Source: Brachypodius melanocephalos
Taxonomy: Eukaryota > Chordata > Aves > Passeriformes > Pycnonotidae
Assembly (NCBI GenBank): GCA_013398615.1
Contig: VZSR01001685.1
Coordinates: forward strand, 31,211,556-31,275,555
Length of the DNA: 64,000 bases
Direction: 5' to 3'
A model generated the notes under the pieces. The model was not told the origin of the DNA. It worked only from the letters and a program-made list of their open reading frames with translations, and did not search any database. The position numbers and the translations under genes were made by a program. This document shows positions 40,101 to 53,467 of this stretch, in pieces; positions within the stretch are counted from its first letter, which is position 1, and each line of letters starts with the position of its first letter.

Positions 40101-41354
40101 GCATAATTTAGAAGTCAGGAGCCCACTTTCTTTTATAACTCATATCAGCCTGTACTTTAGAAGGCAAAGACACGCAAAAGACAAGAATTTCTGACTCTTA
40201 CTACTTAGATCTGTTACCAACCACATTCTACAACTTTTAGTAAATTCCTTGAAATGGGTGGAATTAATTACTTTATGTATTCTTAAATTTCTTTTTATAA
40301 AAAGCACGGATATAAGCACTTTTTCTCACAGTTTCAATCGCTAGTACTAAAAATATTTGCAAACCATTCTGACTAGTGAATCAATACCAACTTCCCCAAA
40401 CAGAGACAAGTGAAGCAGCTAGAGATGATCCTAGGGGAGGCAGAGAAGACCTGAGAGCTTGCTTCAGTGTGATGGTATGTGTTCCTTCTGAAAATATAAT
40501 GCTTATGGCTTTATTTCATGCTTTGAGGAAACCCTGCTGTGACAGGAAACCTAGCAAACTAAACACACTCCTACATTTAGCATGTTGACTCTCTAGCTCC
40601 TGGGATCAACTTCTTAGTCACTCAGGTCCACTACTGAATTTGTGTATTAATCTCAAAAAGGTATTTTCATTCTACTAGTAACAAAGCCATTCTAACAGAA
40701 TAAAAAAAAAAAAATTAAGTGCTTTCATGGTTGTCTTTAGGCAATAACTATCCTAAATAAATTTGAATTTTAATGGAATTTTTCATTTTTCTAGAAAAGC
40801 TCTTCACATTACAAGTGCTGCAAATACTAACAGCACCTATTTATACTCTTTCCTGTCTTTTCTTTGTTTCTGTTTTTATATTTTTAGTGGGAAAAATAAG
40901 CTAGAGAAAACTTTCTGAAGGCTGTGAAAATGACCATATGCTGGGATTGAAGATTTGGATATGTACATGAGAAGAGCATGACAGTTCTCAGCTATCCTCC
41001 ACGGTCTGGTCCCTGTGGGTCATTCATGTGAAGGGAATGCACGTCTTTTCACCACTCTGATGTGACACTTTGGGTGAGAATAAATGCAAAGGAACCTTAA
41101 TTGTGCATGAGGCTGTACTAAAATTGAACCCTTATTCTGACAAAAAAAAAAAAAAAAAAGGTAGGGTTTGTCTCTAAGACACTCAGCTAAAGTGTAGGTT
41201 TGTTAACATGGTAGCTTCTTTTGTTTTACTTTTTATTCATTTACGCCTATGTTCTATGTGTCCTCCTATGAGGAAATATTTCAAAATGCTAGGAGGAAGG
41301 TCAAAGTCATACTGCAAATATTCACAATAGTTGTAATCTGTCATAGGGCAGAAA

Positions 41355-41570
41355 TCACGGAAGCATAGAATGGTTTTGGTTGGAAGGGACCTTGAAGACC
41401 ATTTAGTTCCAACCCTCCTGCCACGGGCAGGGACACCTCCACTAAATCAGCTTGCTCAGAGCCCCATCCAGCCTGACCTTGAACACTTCCAGGGATGGGG
41501 AATCCACAGTTCCTCTTGGCGATCTGTTCTAGCATCTCACCACCATTTAGAAATCTGAAAGAGTCCTAGA
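41355..41570 (-). mobile_element. CR1 3' fragment in intron 4, - sense
   Basis: AAGCATAGAATGGTTTTGG, then TTGGAAGGGACCTTGAAGACC, CCACGGGCAGGGACACCTCC and CCATCCAGCCTGACCTTGAA are the reverse-complemented 3' UTR of an avian CR1. It is truncated near 41570. Confidence 0.92.
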
Positions 41571-41811
41571 GGTCACTGAAATCCCCACAATACAATGCAC
41601 ACAGAATTTAATTTATGTGTAAATCTTGTGTTGGCTAAATTTTTGTTTAATAAATGTTTTACCCTGTACCAGTAAACTACTGAGAGTAATTATAATAGCT
41701 CTAAATTAGCTTACATTAGACCCATCAAAACCAAGTTATTATTAGTGTACCATTGTATCTTAACACAGACACAGGACTTTGACAGTTTTTAAACAGTGAC
41801 ATAGTGGTCTG

Positions 41812-41831
41812 TATATATATATATATATATA
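41812..41831 (+). repeat. (TA)10 microsatellite
   Basis: Ten uninterrupted TA units in intron 4, likely length-variable. Confidence 0.92.
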
Positions 41832-44576
41832 AAAGTTTTTTTATGAACAATTCTTTCTTCACTGTTACTTTTCTTTTTTTAATTCACATTAAGAAAAAAA
41901 AAGTCAAGATGGATTTGTCCATGGCTTAGGTATTTTTCATTAAACTGGTGATAAAAAGAAGTGGGAATTTTGAATCCTAATTGGCAAAGTGATTAGAAGA
42001 AAAAAAGTCATTAAAAGTTCCGTGATCTGAAAAGAAGACAAGTTTTCTAAGAAGTCTGTAGACTTCAAAGGGAAACCTGATCTAAGTATGCACCATATTT
42101 TAAATTGAGACAACTTCAAACTGAGGATCGTGTATACAGAGAAAGTGACAGAAAGACAAATCTGCTACTTAGGTCTTACTTTGTTAAAATTTACTCACAT
42201 GAAATGCTCTGATCTATTGGAGAACCTGCTGCTAAGATCCTAGGAGTCTATACCCATACAGCTGTATGCTCCTCTAGCTAGAGGGACCCCTGTAAGCCTC
42301 TCTAGAACTCGGGGAATACAGTCAGTGTGTGCTAGAGACTGTTGGCACTTGTTGGCATGGAGATGAATGAGCCATGGAGGGGCAGCCTGCAGGATGACAC
42401 AGTGCAGAGCAAAGGGTGCTGGAGAGGGCAAGATGGTCAGGCAGCCAAGACATACTCCTGGTCCTCCCAGCAGAAGGAAGACTATGCAAGAATTTGCTTA
42501 GAGAAGAAGATGAAGGCAGGAGTTCATTGTCCCTGGCAAAGTTCAGGAGAGTTTGGACATGAGAATGTAGGCCAGGGCAGAAGTCAATCCTACCACTTTC
42601 CCTTCTCTGAATTAGGAGCTCAGCAGGACCCATCCCACACTCAGGAAGGTTGTGACCACATCTCTGCACCTCTGCAAGCCACTATGGCCAGCCCTGCCAG
42701 TGTCACAAATGATCAATTAATACAAAAAACAGCTAAGGAGTGACTGTTGATTATATATGTATTTTAGTTCTTCCTGAAGCTCAGGCCCTACTATTTTTGC
42801 TGTTTTTGCTAGCACTGGTAGCTGGACACAGCTAACAACATTAATTCCATGTCACTAATGGATCTTCAGCATGTGGTAATCCCATTTCCTCATACTAACA
42901 TAATATCAATTCCTAAACTTCATCACAAGAAAGGTGCTCTGTATGATTCTTAGAAATGAGAAACTAAAAGTGTGTTTACACATTACCATACTACCAACCA
43001 TGCATTCAAAATTTCAGAGGTGCAACCCACTTGTGAATTTTGATTGTCAGACCAATACAGGTGTTTGTCTTGCCATACCAAGGGGCAGGGAGCAGCTCAC
43101 GCCTGCAGCTGCCCTTTCTGACTGCTACACTGAACTGCTCCCAAAACAGCCATCTCTGGGGCTGAGACAAACTTCTTTTGACCCCAGCTGGTGCTGCTAT
43201 TTTGTATTTCTTATCATTACAGTTCTCCTTTAATCTGAAATGGCATGATTCAACATCCCTAGTGGAAGTTATCTAGCTACTCAAATCTGTAACACAAATG
43301 TCTCTACCTGCACCTCTCACAGCAAGAGATGAGAAACAGGTATTTGAGAACATGATTCATCTAGTTTGTTTTAGACACCTACTTCAGGATGCAACAAACC
43401 TTACCCAGGAAGGCAATACATCTCTCCTATACCTCTAAAGGGACTCAGATTAACTCAGACATAAACATCAACATATGGTCAGATTAATTCCACCCCCTCA
43501 AGTCTTCTGGCTTTTGACTTAGGTCTTTTAAGTCACTGGCAAAACATTAATTATAGAAGTACAGGATATGGACTTAAGTGATATATATACAAACCCAGGA
43601 GGTACTTATCATAGGGTGACTTAAAGGAGAGACTTAAACCTCAAAAAAACCCAACAAACCAACAACCAAACAAAAATATTTTGCACAAAAAATGTTGCTC
43701 TTTTCACTTATCTGGTTTTTATTTTCTTCATTATTTTTCTGCATTCCTCTTTTTCCACAACCTAATGTTTTAGCTGTATATGTTTCCAACTACTGGTGTT
43801 ACCTGTTTAGCACTTTTTGGAACCCAAACAGTTAGGAAGAAGTCTAAATATAGATTAAAACCATTCTGCCTTCAAGAACGTATGGTTTGGGCATTTTGAA
43901 GTGAAGAATTGTCAGGAAAAGCACAAATTATAGACTTGAGAATGTTAATATTGTAGAAGATCTTTCATTAGTTAATTACATGCTATTCTTAAAATTCACA
44001 TATAGTATTATCTTATATTTTAGGGTTATCTACATCTTTCTGCTTTTTCAATATCCATTACATTTCTGCTTAATAAATAAATATGTAATTAAATATGTAA
44101 TTACTGTAAAATTCTTGTCTCATTCTCTCAGGAAACCATGACAACATCCATATTAATTGGCAACATGATTTCTCAGATTCTGTTTGCCCCTAAAAAGGCA
44201 GGGAAATGAGATGGCAATGCAGTAATAATATTCTATAGAGCATCTTTGGTATTTCCTAAATCTGCTGCCTTGAAGAAAAAGTCTCCATTAAGCAGCCCTA
44301 GCAACAAACAGAGACTCGAGGAACACTGGATCACATGGGAGTTGGAATGCTAAGCCTGATGCCAGCTTTAAATGACTGAAATGTCACTTTCTGTCTAAAG
44401 GGAAAATTTTCAGTTCAAGGCTAATGCCTCTTTCCTAAATTACTGCTACTAGGAGACCTGACTGAAAAAAAAATAAATAATTTCAAGCCATTCATTCAGT
44501 AGCTGATTTTTTAAAAGTTTTTTTAAAAAAGTTTTAAGATGGTTTTTGACTTATTTGCAATAATAAAAAAGAATTT

Positions 44577-44608
44577 TCTCTCTCTCTCTCCTTTTTTTTT
44601 TTTTTTTT
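44577..44608 (+). repeat. (TC)n followed by T17
   Basis: A CT dinucleotide repeat of about 14 bp runs straight into seventeen T residues, 65 bp before the assembly gap. Such sequence is difficult to assemble and may bear on the gap. Confidence 0.9.
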
Positions 44609-44673
44609 AACTCAGCACATTTGAGATATGGCTTTTCACAAGCTCTGCATAGCTGTTGTGGTTTTGAAAGCAC

Positions 44674-44773
44674 NNNNNNNNNNNNNNNNNNNNNNNNNNN
44701 NNNNNNNNNNNNNNNNNNNNNNNNNNNNNNNNNNNNNNNNNNNNNNNNNNNNNNNNNNNNNNNNNNNNNNNNN
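44674..44773. other. Assembly gap of 100 N
   Basis: Exactly 100 N residues. This is the conventional length for a gap of unknown size, so the true distance is not known. It lies in intron 4, away from all exons. Confidence 0.99.
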
Positions 44774-45214
44774 GCTGGTGGTAAACACTCATAAAATGCA
44801 TAGAGGATAAGAATAAAAAGCACTGGAATATGTAAGTTTTTTTTTCCTTTTTCCCTCATTCTCTAAAACTTTCTGAAACATGTTAAGAATTATATGAAGC
44901 TCTTTCAGATTCAGTACTCAAAATCTGCTAAGCTTTTTTCTAAAAGGAGGAAAGATTAAGGTAGGGGTATTTGTTTGTTTGTTGTATATGTAGTGTTGGG
45001 GGAAGGTTATGTGTGAGATGTTGTGGGGAATCATGAAGAGGCTAGCCCACATTTTATATTTGGACTCATTTGAAATAAATCTATTTTTCTGAATAAAAAT
45101 GGCTTCCCAATGCTTTTTTCATATACTGCAGGGGGAAAACGAGAAAGATAATAAGAGAAAATGAAGCAAAAAACTCCAACACTGTTAATTTCAACTTATT
45201 AATCACTACAACAA

Positions 45215-45254
45215 ACATTTTTCAAGTAAATTTCACATTTTTCAACTAAATTTC
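45215..45254 (+). repeat. 20-bp tandem duplication
   Basis: ACATTTTTCAAGTAAATTTC is followed directly by a second copy with one mismatch (C for G). It is a small local duplication in intron 4. Confidence 0.9.
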
Positions 45255-48200
45255 CCCATGTAAAGTCCTGCCTCCTAGTATACTAATATGAGGGTGTGAT
45301 TAAATGAATCCATTTTGGTAGACAAACTTTACCTCGTTGTTGCATAAACAGTTGTTTGAGACAACGACATCTTTAAAATAAGAAAAAAAAAAAAAGGCAG
45401 GGTTTTTTTTCAGTGATTGTAGGTGCAAATGCTGCCAAAATTGTCTGCAAGGACCCATGCTGCCTTTCAGCTAGATGTTTCCTTGGCAGCAAAGTCGATG
45501 TAACAGACAATGTGAACTTTCCTCATTTATTTCCACGCGGAGTCAGCCAGATCCGCTTTAACACTTTTCATTAGCAGTTTAAGATAGGCTGGCTGATCAC
45601 AAACTGAGGCAGATGGCAAATGCAAGCAGGCAAGTTCTGCTGGTCCTGGTATGTGGGAAATAACCTCCAGTTGCAGTTTGAATGGATAGCTGAGTTTGCA
45701 CCTTCCCTAACTACTCCACGAAGGATTGCAATGCTCTGTGTTTGCCTACGCCACGATGGAGGCAATATGCAATTTAGTGGCTCGAGCTGTGCTGCTTTTT
45801 TTGGTTTGCAACCTGCATCAGGGTGTAAGTTAGACTTTAAATATCACCTTGCTTCTAGGGACATGAAAAACATGATGTAAGATGTGCATCTCAGTCTACA
45901 ATCCCACTGCTTTAATTAAGAATATCACAAAGTCAATTCTCTTAACATATTCCTCAGCCTCTCTTTCAGTTTGCATAATAAGGTATGCTAGAAATGTTAG
46001 GCCAAGAAGGAAGCTGAGAGTAAGATATTACACACTGAGAGCCCCTGGGATGTATTAAAAGCATCTAGTCAAACACCCATCTAGAACATGGGGCTGGATC
46101 CATCCACAGGACTGCTTTCACTGACTGCCAGTTTTAAACAGATTCCCCTTTTAATAACATGCAAATGAACTGCGTTCCTCAAAGCCAAAAAGGGTGTTCC
46201 ATAAAAGCAAAATTCTCCCCAAAAATTATAAAAATGAGGTCAGTACTTTGCCAACAGTTAACATTTTCCATCATCTGGCTTCCAGCCAGTAGATGGGGTC
46301 CAGCAGACAGATCCTCTTCTACCTGCATAGTTCTATGTCCAATGACTGAGTCCACACAAGCAGACAGGGCATTTATGATTTTTTTTTATCATTTCTCATC
46401 TCTTCAACAGCTGAAAGGCATGATAATATTTTCAAGGATTCATTTTATGCATCAGACACTGGATATCTGAGATTTAAGATTTTAAGTACGATCTTGGAGT
46501 GACTGGATATGGGACAGGTGCACATCAGCAAGTATAATCCAGGGAGGTTTGGAAAGTTTGAGGACAGAGGATGTTCTATCAGCACAAAATGCACTTACTG
46601 AAAAGGGAAAGACTGGTGTCTTTTCAAATATTGAAAACGTTGTGGTTTAGTGACAGAAAGCATTATTTGTGTTAATTGATTCCTGAATTAAATTGAATTT
46701 CAGAGATAATAATGAAATTAAAAGAATCAATCGTTATTCAATATGCCTGCAACTTGCAAAGTTCTTTGAAATATTATCCTGGCATCTTCATCGTTGTGTA
46801 ATATTATAAATGTAATAGTTAGCTTTTGTCATCTTTTATAATATTGCTAATTTTCTCAATTTGCACTCAAATAGTTTCAATTTAAAATGGAAGTTGTACT
46901 TCCTTAACCTCATAATTATATATAAACAAGGCTGCAATTCAACAGCCTCGGTCTCTTTATCCTGTAAACAAGATATGACAGAGGCCCACAAAATATGAAT
47001 GGAATAGATAAAATTATTAGAAAATTACTTCCTTACAATACAAGCATCCATCTGTCTAAAAAAATCAGAAAGAAATAGTATTTCACATCTGCTTAAACTA
47101 TAGGACATATTGTCACAGGAAGTTTTGGATACCAAATGCTTACTTGAGTTCAAAAAGAGATTACACCGATTAATGAAAGGAAATCCCTCATAGGCTACTA
47201 AACACAAAAATATGGCCTGTGCCTCAGAAATTCAATGAGCCACAGATTACTGGAAGCTAAGAGGGAATATGCTGGGGGTTTACTGCCATATGTTTACCCT
47301 GCTCTTATTCTCTTCTTTAGGCATCTGTTAATAGCTATTAACTGGAGATAGGATGTTTTGTAGGATAACCTTTGATCTGAACCTGCTTTTGGAATTCTCT
47401 GTTTACAAGCACATACACAAGTACTACAAAATAAAAATTCAAATAAGATATTAATTTTTTACATAGTTATCCTAGAGCAGAACTAGAAAATAAGCATTTG
47501 ATAACTGGAAGGTCACACTGCTAGGTTACAGATCAAATTTGATGTTGATAATTGCTTATTAAAAAACATACATAATCAATTAAGAGCACTATGCTTTATT
47601 GAATTAAAGCCATGTTAACATTGTAATACAGAGCTTCCTTTGATCTGAAATGCTTGGCTTCCTTTACACCAAGCCACAACATGAGCACTGTTTGAGACAC
47701 AGAGCTCCCTTAGGAGCTGGTTTTCACAACTCCACTGGTTCACATTTCCAACAGCATATATCTCCTGCACTGTGTCAACCACGCTGGCAGCCAAAAGAAA
47801 TTTACTATAAGTTGATCTATGCAGTTCAGAGACCAGGATTTTCATAAATTTTTCTTGGCTGCCAGCACAGTGCCCGCAGCAGAATCTACGCACTAACTGG
47901 AGTCCAAGTACATTACACAAGACACTGTGTTTGCATCAGGTCCATGAAGCTTTTTACTTGGCAATCTAAAAACAGCATGGTGCAAAGTGGCAGGTTTCTT
48001 TGCTTGTTTTCTTGTTATTGCCTGCAAACTTGAATAATTTTTTGAATGCTGGAATGTTAACAAAAAGATAAACAAAACCGAATTCTTGAATTCTTGTTTT
48101 CCCAAAGAAGGAGTTTTATGTAATCACAAGTTATGAATATCCCACATATATGTAGTAATGTTCTCCTTACATGTCACTGTACACTAAAACTATCTATTAC

Positions 48201-50970
48201 TTCTGTAAGGGAATTCCACCTGTTATTATTTGTCATATGTTCTTCAATGGAAGAACTATTTTCTGTAGAATTTAAGTATGTTACACTATCTATTTTGGTA
48301 AATTTGCTATAGAGGTAAAAAATAATGATTTTTAGTTTGACTTCTACTTCTCTTGCTGATATGAAGATAACAGTATCAAATTGCCACTGATCTACTGTGT
48401 TTATCTACACTTGGTTTTTGCAAATATTTTCTGCTGCTGCTGGAAGACACAGTTCGGTGGTCACATTTTATCCAGTAATTGGTACATTACATATCATGTC
48501 TAATGTGCTTGAAAACTAAGCTCCCAAGAAATCCTTGTTTTCCCCAAGCACTTCTTCTAAATCTTGCCCTTTTTTCAAAAGCTGCACTTGTGCAAGTAGG
48601 TCAATCTTAAATTAATCTAGTTAAAAGTAGTGCAGTCTCAATTTAAACTGGTTTAACACTCCCTTAAATAGGTTTAGATGCATTCAGTAACTTCCCAGAA
48701 AAAAATAACTGCTTTACAAAAGGTTTGAACTTACTTAAGTACATGTAGACAGACAAATGTGAAACCACTTTTGATAAACCAGTACAATAAGGCTAACAAG
48801 ATGTCCCTTTCAGTTTCCATACAGAAAGACAGGACGTAAGACAGGATTTTTCTTCAAGCTACTAGAAAATTTACAAAGACAGTATCTATCCCAGATGCTC
48901 CCTGGCACTGACTTTGGAGATATTGTACTGTCAAAACCCTCAACAAAAATATTTTTCAAAGTATTTTCTTCCATAGCAATATTTCAAATGTCTGTGATGA
49001 AATTCAAAGTACTGCCACTCCTAGGAAGAAGCCATTGCCCTTTTCTGGATTTAGATACATCATACATTGCTCATAAATTTTTAATTTAAAAACAATAAAG
49101 GAATATATATCACCTAAATGGATTGGAGGCATGGGAACAAGGAAATCTCTCCCTAGTGTCAAGACTGGTATATTAAGACTTCTTCCTTTTTTTTTTTTTT
49201 TTTTTACAGTTAAGTTCAAAAGAAAATAAGGATTTAGAATTTTTCTTAATAAGTGCTGATTTTTCAGATATGTACTTATGCAAAATAATTTCCATCTCCT
49301 GTTTATTCCTTTACCTTTTTACATCTTTAAGAATACATATTGTGAAACATTTTCCTGTAAAATCCTACCCATTTTGATTTGGTGTTTCTGAACAGTGTTT
49401 CTTCTTCTGCTGTATTTGCCAAGCGCTACCAGAATAACCTGAGTTTTGACTGAGACTGCCTAGGAGAACAACATACATTGTAAGGTGCATGAAGAAACCA
49501 TCCTGTTGCAAATAATTTAAAAAACTAAGGCTCTTATCTCGCCCGAAGTGTAGATAGGCAGATCATAAAAGAAATGGAGTCTACTGTAAGTGAAACTTCC
49601 TACTCCCACGGGAACTTGAAAAGTAGTTGTGCCAAATGGGAAACTAGATAATGAGAGCTGACTGAGGAAAGACTACAGTCCAATACACACACTTTGTATA
49701 AAGTATTGAAAGAACAGCATTTCCTTTCCTTATCTAAAAAGACAAAAAGGAAAAAGGGGAAAAAAAAAAAAAAAGGTGAATCATATTTTATCCTCCAGTA
49801 TCTCTCTGATTCCCTGGTAAAAGAAATTCTGTCCTTGTTTCCACTGCTTCCCTGTGATGCTAAGTCTATTGTCCTTCTTTCTGGCAATATTTCTAGGATC
49901 TGCAGCACCACGGATGGAAATTCAAAGAAAAGACCTCCACAGCTCAGCTGGAGTTGAGGTACCAGCTGTACTCTGCTTACAGGGTATTATGAAAGCAAAG
50001 AAATATATCCTTGTAGAAAGCCTGCAAGTGTAAAATTGTATGACAGGAGGTTTTTTTCCTGAGCAACGAGCCCATTAGTTTTTACTCCTACAAAAGCCTC
50101 ATTCATTCTTCAGGATGAGGGAGGAGTCAAAGCAGATCTCTTCAGAGAACATGATTGATAAGATAACATACCATTGAAGTGAGAACAAAGGAAAGCAGCA
50201 ATGCTCTGTGCAGATGATGTATTTCTATTGCAACTGTCCTTGGAGTCTAGAGTATTATTAAACCAAAGAAAGCTAAAAGAAAATCGACCAAGCATAAGAA
50301 AACAACCCACCAAATCAACCAAAAACCCAAAGTATGAAGACACTGCAATTAAGTAGTCAGAATAAATTGCTATAGTAATTAACTGTACTCAGAATACTGA
50401 TTTTGTATATGATTCCTTCTTTGGAATGAAAATTACTTTTAAAAGGACAACAGTTTATGAAAGCATTTCATTAAGTTTCCTGTCTTTTCTGAGGTAGATG
50501 GCATACAAACTGTTTTCATTAGAACAGTACAAGGTGAAGAATAAAGCTAGGACTTTTCAAAAGGACCTTATTTTTGAATTCTTGCTGCTAAGTAAACAAG
50601 TTGCACTGTGTTTTTGAATCTCTCTGGGATACTGGAATAGGAATCAGAAAAAATCAGCCCCTTGGGGTGAGAATTAGTTTAAAAATAAAAAAATACCATC
50701 AAATCTTTTTCCCATTCTACTGAATTTCAAATAATACTACAAGAAGGTGATTATTGGACTATTGGAGCAATGAATCTTAAAATTGACACTCACCTAGGAA
50801 AAACAACTCATAGCTAAGATCACATACATATTTTTCAACCTTCTGCTTTTCAGTGTTCTGAGACTCAGCTCAAAATAATAGGAAGCCTAAGAAAGCCGCA
50901 AGTCTTTCTTTTCTGTCAATCCCAAATGGCACGCTTGTCTTCTTTTTCCCCCTGGAAATTTTTCCCAGGC

Positions 50971-51146
50971 ACAAAAACAAACAACCCAAACCAAAAACAC
51001 TCACCAAAACAAAACAACAACAACAACAAAAAGAAACACCCCCCCCCAAACAAACAAATAATAAACCTCCCAAAACAAACAAAAACACCAGAAAACCCCC
51101 AAAAACCAAAATGAAACACAAAACCCTCAAACAAAACCAAAACCTG
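50971..51146 (+). repeat. 176-bp A/C-rich low-complexity tract
   Basis: The plus strand is almost entirely A and C, with imperfect CAAAA, CAACAA and AAACC units and an interior C run near 51038. It is the longest of several such tracts. The Cys/Phe/Val/Leu-rich minus-strand frames and Pro/Lys/Asn-rich plus-strand frame across it arise from the composition. Confidence 0.92.
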
Positions 51147-53467
51147 CACGATCCTCCTAGATTCCTAAACACAAGCTAATCTGTAAGACAATAAGGAAAA
51201 CCTGGCCTACCTGACAGCTAAAAGTCACCAATCAGACAAACAGGTGCTGTGCATTTTCAGATAAAATGCACATATATTGCTGTTTCTAGGGTTACAGTAA
51301 TAGGAGTTTTCTCTGGACAACAACTATGACCTATGACCCATGGCTCCCACCATTTCAATAATGAAACTAAAAATTACTAAAATTCTTCAGAGAACTTGCA
51401 TTGGTAAGATTTTTTTATTAATTATCATGTATTTTCTTGAAAAATCTTAAATTTTTTAACTGTGAATATTGCATTTTATCAGGAAAATGTGTTCCTCAAA
51501 AAAATATATATGAGCACACCAAAGTACATAAGTTATTCAATTTGCAGAAAAAAATTCCAATGGTAATTCTTAAACCTTTGTGATATAGATAAGAAACCTT
51601 TTTATTATAAAAGTTCAAGGTTCTAAGATATATAGAAACAGTTTTAGAGATAGCATCAATTTACCGTGCCTTGATTTTTTTCACCAAAAGATATTAAAAT
51701 TCATTTATACAAGCAATAGCTTTTGAAAACTGCTCTACAAAACTCAACCTCAAAAGCCACATAGAGAAATGAGTGCAATTTTGCAGTATGAAAATTGTTT
51801 AAGTTAAAAGAGAATGAGACAGCCAGAAGTTCATTCACTTTGATACAAGGTGTGGAACTGCTCCAAAAGAGTTATCCTAATTAAACTAACATTCTGACTT
51901 CAATGTACACATGCCTGTAGATTTTCCTGAGTGCTTGAAGCAATAGCTCCAAAATCACTGAACATTATGTGCAGTGTTGGTCTCCAACCAACAAAAGAAA
52001 CCAGACACATAAAATCACCTTCATTTATCTTCACAATGCTGTGACTGACTATGTACCTGAACTGCACAAACAGAGCACTCCTACCAGTGCTCCTTTGAGC
52101 TAAATCTGTGAAGAGGGCAAATATGAGCTGTGCAATACCACAGCTTTTGCTCCAGGGAGAATCTAGGGATTGTTTCACAAGAAAGAAGTGTCTTGAACCC
52201 ATTGCACAACTGAGGGCTTTCACAGTGCCATACACAGCTCTTGGCTCAGCTGACTCTGGCACAGCAGAAGTATTGCACCAACAGAGTAGTCACAACACCA
52301 TATTTACACTCCTAAAATGCTAAATTAAGGTTTTGTTGCAGACTCCAGGCTACAAATACAGCTACATAAAAGCTCTGAATTTTACTTGGACGACCTCAGG
52401 TGAGAAGAGGAAAGAAAAGGAATTAGATAAAGCCTCTCATCATTCACAAATTCAGTGTAACATTGGAATACAATAGTTCTGTGTTTCTTGTTATCTCTAC
52501 CATTTTTTGTATGCCAGAAGTATCCTATTTGTGCATCTTCTATTGTGTATCATTGTTTGCTGAGGAGAGGTCTCAAACTTCTTAGAGAGCTGGCTTAGAG
52601 AAGTTTACTGTGACAACTGAGGCTGCTTGGAAATAAAACCTGTCACACCATCAAACACAGAATATGTCCACAGAAAATGTCTTCTTTGATACTGTTTTGC
52701 AGAGATGAAAAGTTAGACTTAGCTTTAAATTAGCATTCTCAGATAATGGCAGTAATTTAGTCACATTACCTTTGAGCATGGCAATGGCCAGGTTTTAGTT
52801 GTGAAGAAAGGGTATATTAATCTTTATTTGGTAAATTTTAGGTGTGTCAACTGCACTATGCAGTCATTTCTTTGACTATGGGGAATATACTACTTAAGTA
52901 TATTCGATGTGTTAAAATCAACAATTCTAAAAGACATTCAAAAGTTTTTGGGAAACACTAATTCTGCTCTTGGAATGGCATCTTTAAGATTTGCCTTTAA
53001 AGGCTGCCACTGCATCATCACAGATACAAACTGAAGACTAGGTTTTGTGTACATTGGTATCCACAGAATTGGTGGATAGCCAATATAGTTCTTAACCTCT
53101 CTTATATCACTGCTGAATAATATTCACATTTTCCCTAAACATAAGTAAGTTTGACAGGTTAAAAACATGCAAAATTAAAGTAGTTTAGGCAAATAGTCAA
53201 CAGTACAATGTTTGAAAGATCATGAAATTTCCTAATAAGAATTCAGTGTGTTTCAAGCAAAACATGTTTTCATACTGTATTACATTGAGACAGATACTTT
53301 TCTGCCTTGGATTCAAAGAGACCAATCGACCAAATATATTTCTAAAGTAATATTAACCAAGGAAAGAAAACCATGTGACTTTAGGAACGGAGGAACATGC
53401 AAGTAATTCTGTTAGCTGAAAATTCATGTCACTTATCTATTTTGTTTAAAATTAAATCTCCTCTTAC

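Larger units (their letters stand above)
34245..53467 (-). other. MMP16: MMP16 intron 4
   Basis: This 19,223-bp interval lies between exons 4 and 5; its true length is uncertain because it contains a 100-N gap at 44674-44773. It holds one clear CR1 3' fragment (41355-41570), an unclassified G+C-richer block (about 42220-42720), simple tracts, paired 14-bp palindromes at 42255-42284, and a CpG-containing block at 45470-45880 that looks unlike its surroundings. I see no coding exon in it. Confidence 0.85.

Noticed and set aside
42342..42743. 133-codon plus-strand frame starting MALVGMEMNEPW
   Set aside because: No recognisable domain or splice support, an opposing frame of similar length, and a G+C-richer local composition that by itself lengthens frames.
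50870..51172. Cys/Phe/Val/Leu-rich 100-codon minus-strand frame
   Set aside because: Produced by the A/C-rich low-complexity tract read on the opposite strand.
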